A stretch of 64,000 nucleotides of DNA from the NCBI GenBank assembly GCA_023376005.1, contig CM042151.1, positions 75,620,539-75,684,538 on the forward strand, in the 5' to 3' direction. The DNA comes from Doryteuthis pealeii. Its lineage: Eukaryota > Mollusca > Cephalopoda > Myopsida > Loliginidae. Position 1 is the stretch's first letter; the number at the start of each line of letters is the position of its first letter. Below the pieces are notes generated by a model. It saw only the letters and a list, made by a program, of their open reading frames with translations, was not told where the DNA came from and made no database searches. Positions 63,791 to 64,000 of the stretch are shown one piece after another. A program made the translations under genes and the position numbers.

Positions 63791-64000
63791 ATATCAGAAG
63801 TTGTATTCGAGATTGTAGGTGAATTTGTCAAAGGAGTATCAAGGAAATATACAAATTTGCATATATAACCTGCATGTATATCCTGGTTAGGGGGTAAAAA
63901 GATGGTTAAACGCAAGGAAAACACAAAAATTTCAAATTCAAAGATTTTGAATTCAAAAAAGTATGATGTGCCCTCTTGAAGCTCAAAAAAAAAAAAAAAA

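Noticed and set aside
63303..63924. ORFs on both strands (75-119 codons)
   Set aside because: Both strands stay open because of a 108-bp tandem duplication; no domain or consistent codon pattern.

Overview
This is a window of AT-rich animal nuclear DNA. It is made almost entirely of transposable-element remnants, tandem repeats and inverted repeats, and only one convincing protein-coding gene is visible. No bacterial operons, Shine-Dalgarno-led genes, viral gene blocks or CRISPR arrays are present. Intact-looking retroposons with target-site duplications, tRNA-derived and 5S-derived SINEs, non-autonomous Helitrons, a Penelope-like element and LINE tails all point to a metazoan. The dense SINEs and the C2H2 gene with no visible intron would fit a mollusc or other lophotrochozoan, possibly a cephalopod, but the sequence alone does not fix the species.

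Layout. 0-4 kb: solo LTRs (families LTR-A and LTR-B), one splitting an unidentified broken coding stretch on the minus strand. 5-9.5 kb: LINE tail, the first Helitron (5916-6522), perfect hairpins, a 5S rRNA-derived SINE (8051-8210) and a 693-bp fold-back element with 8-bp TSD (8401-9093). 12-15 kb: a Penelope-like element whose linker and GIY-YIG nuclease parts are separated by a solo LTR and a fold-back repeat. 15-18 kb: an array of SINE-A copies with a 115-bp satellite inside. 18-22 kb: AT-rich DNA with three short, GC-richer candidate exons or small ORFs. 23-38 kb: stacked SINE-A, SINE-B and 'family C' retroposons, a mariner remnant and local segmental duplications, one of which supplies an empty site for a 695-bp MITE. 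38.8-41.1 kb: a 2.2-kb pyrimidine-rich strand. 41-44 kb: fold-back, solo LTR-C, second Helitron, palindromic MITE. 45.5-46.3 kb: a six-finger C2H2 zinc-finger protein. 47-51 kb: small TIR elements, a 29-bp minisatellite and a 1.17-kb fold-back with an 80-bp satellite at its heart. 51-64 kb: LINE C-terminal tails, two more Helitrons (one carrying a GC-rich dimeric insert), SINE-H, an 88-bp satellite built from SINE-B, and further palindromes.

The mobile parts appear linked. Family C and the 5S-SINE share a 3' end (GTTGATATGCCGTAAAAC-like followed by A-rich CAAA repeats), which suggests one LINE partner mobilised both. SINE-A, SINE-B and SINE-H each carry RNA polymerase III A- and B-box-like heads. 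The zinc-finger gene is the only locus here likely to encode a functional host protein; four of its six fingers carry the same Q..N recognition pattern, which predicts binding to adenine-rich DNA. All coordinates of repeats were set by eye; unless a target-site duplication is named, boundaries are good to roughly 10-30 bases.
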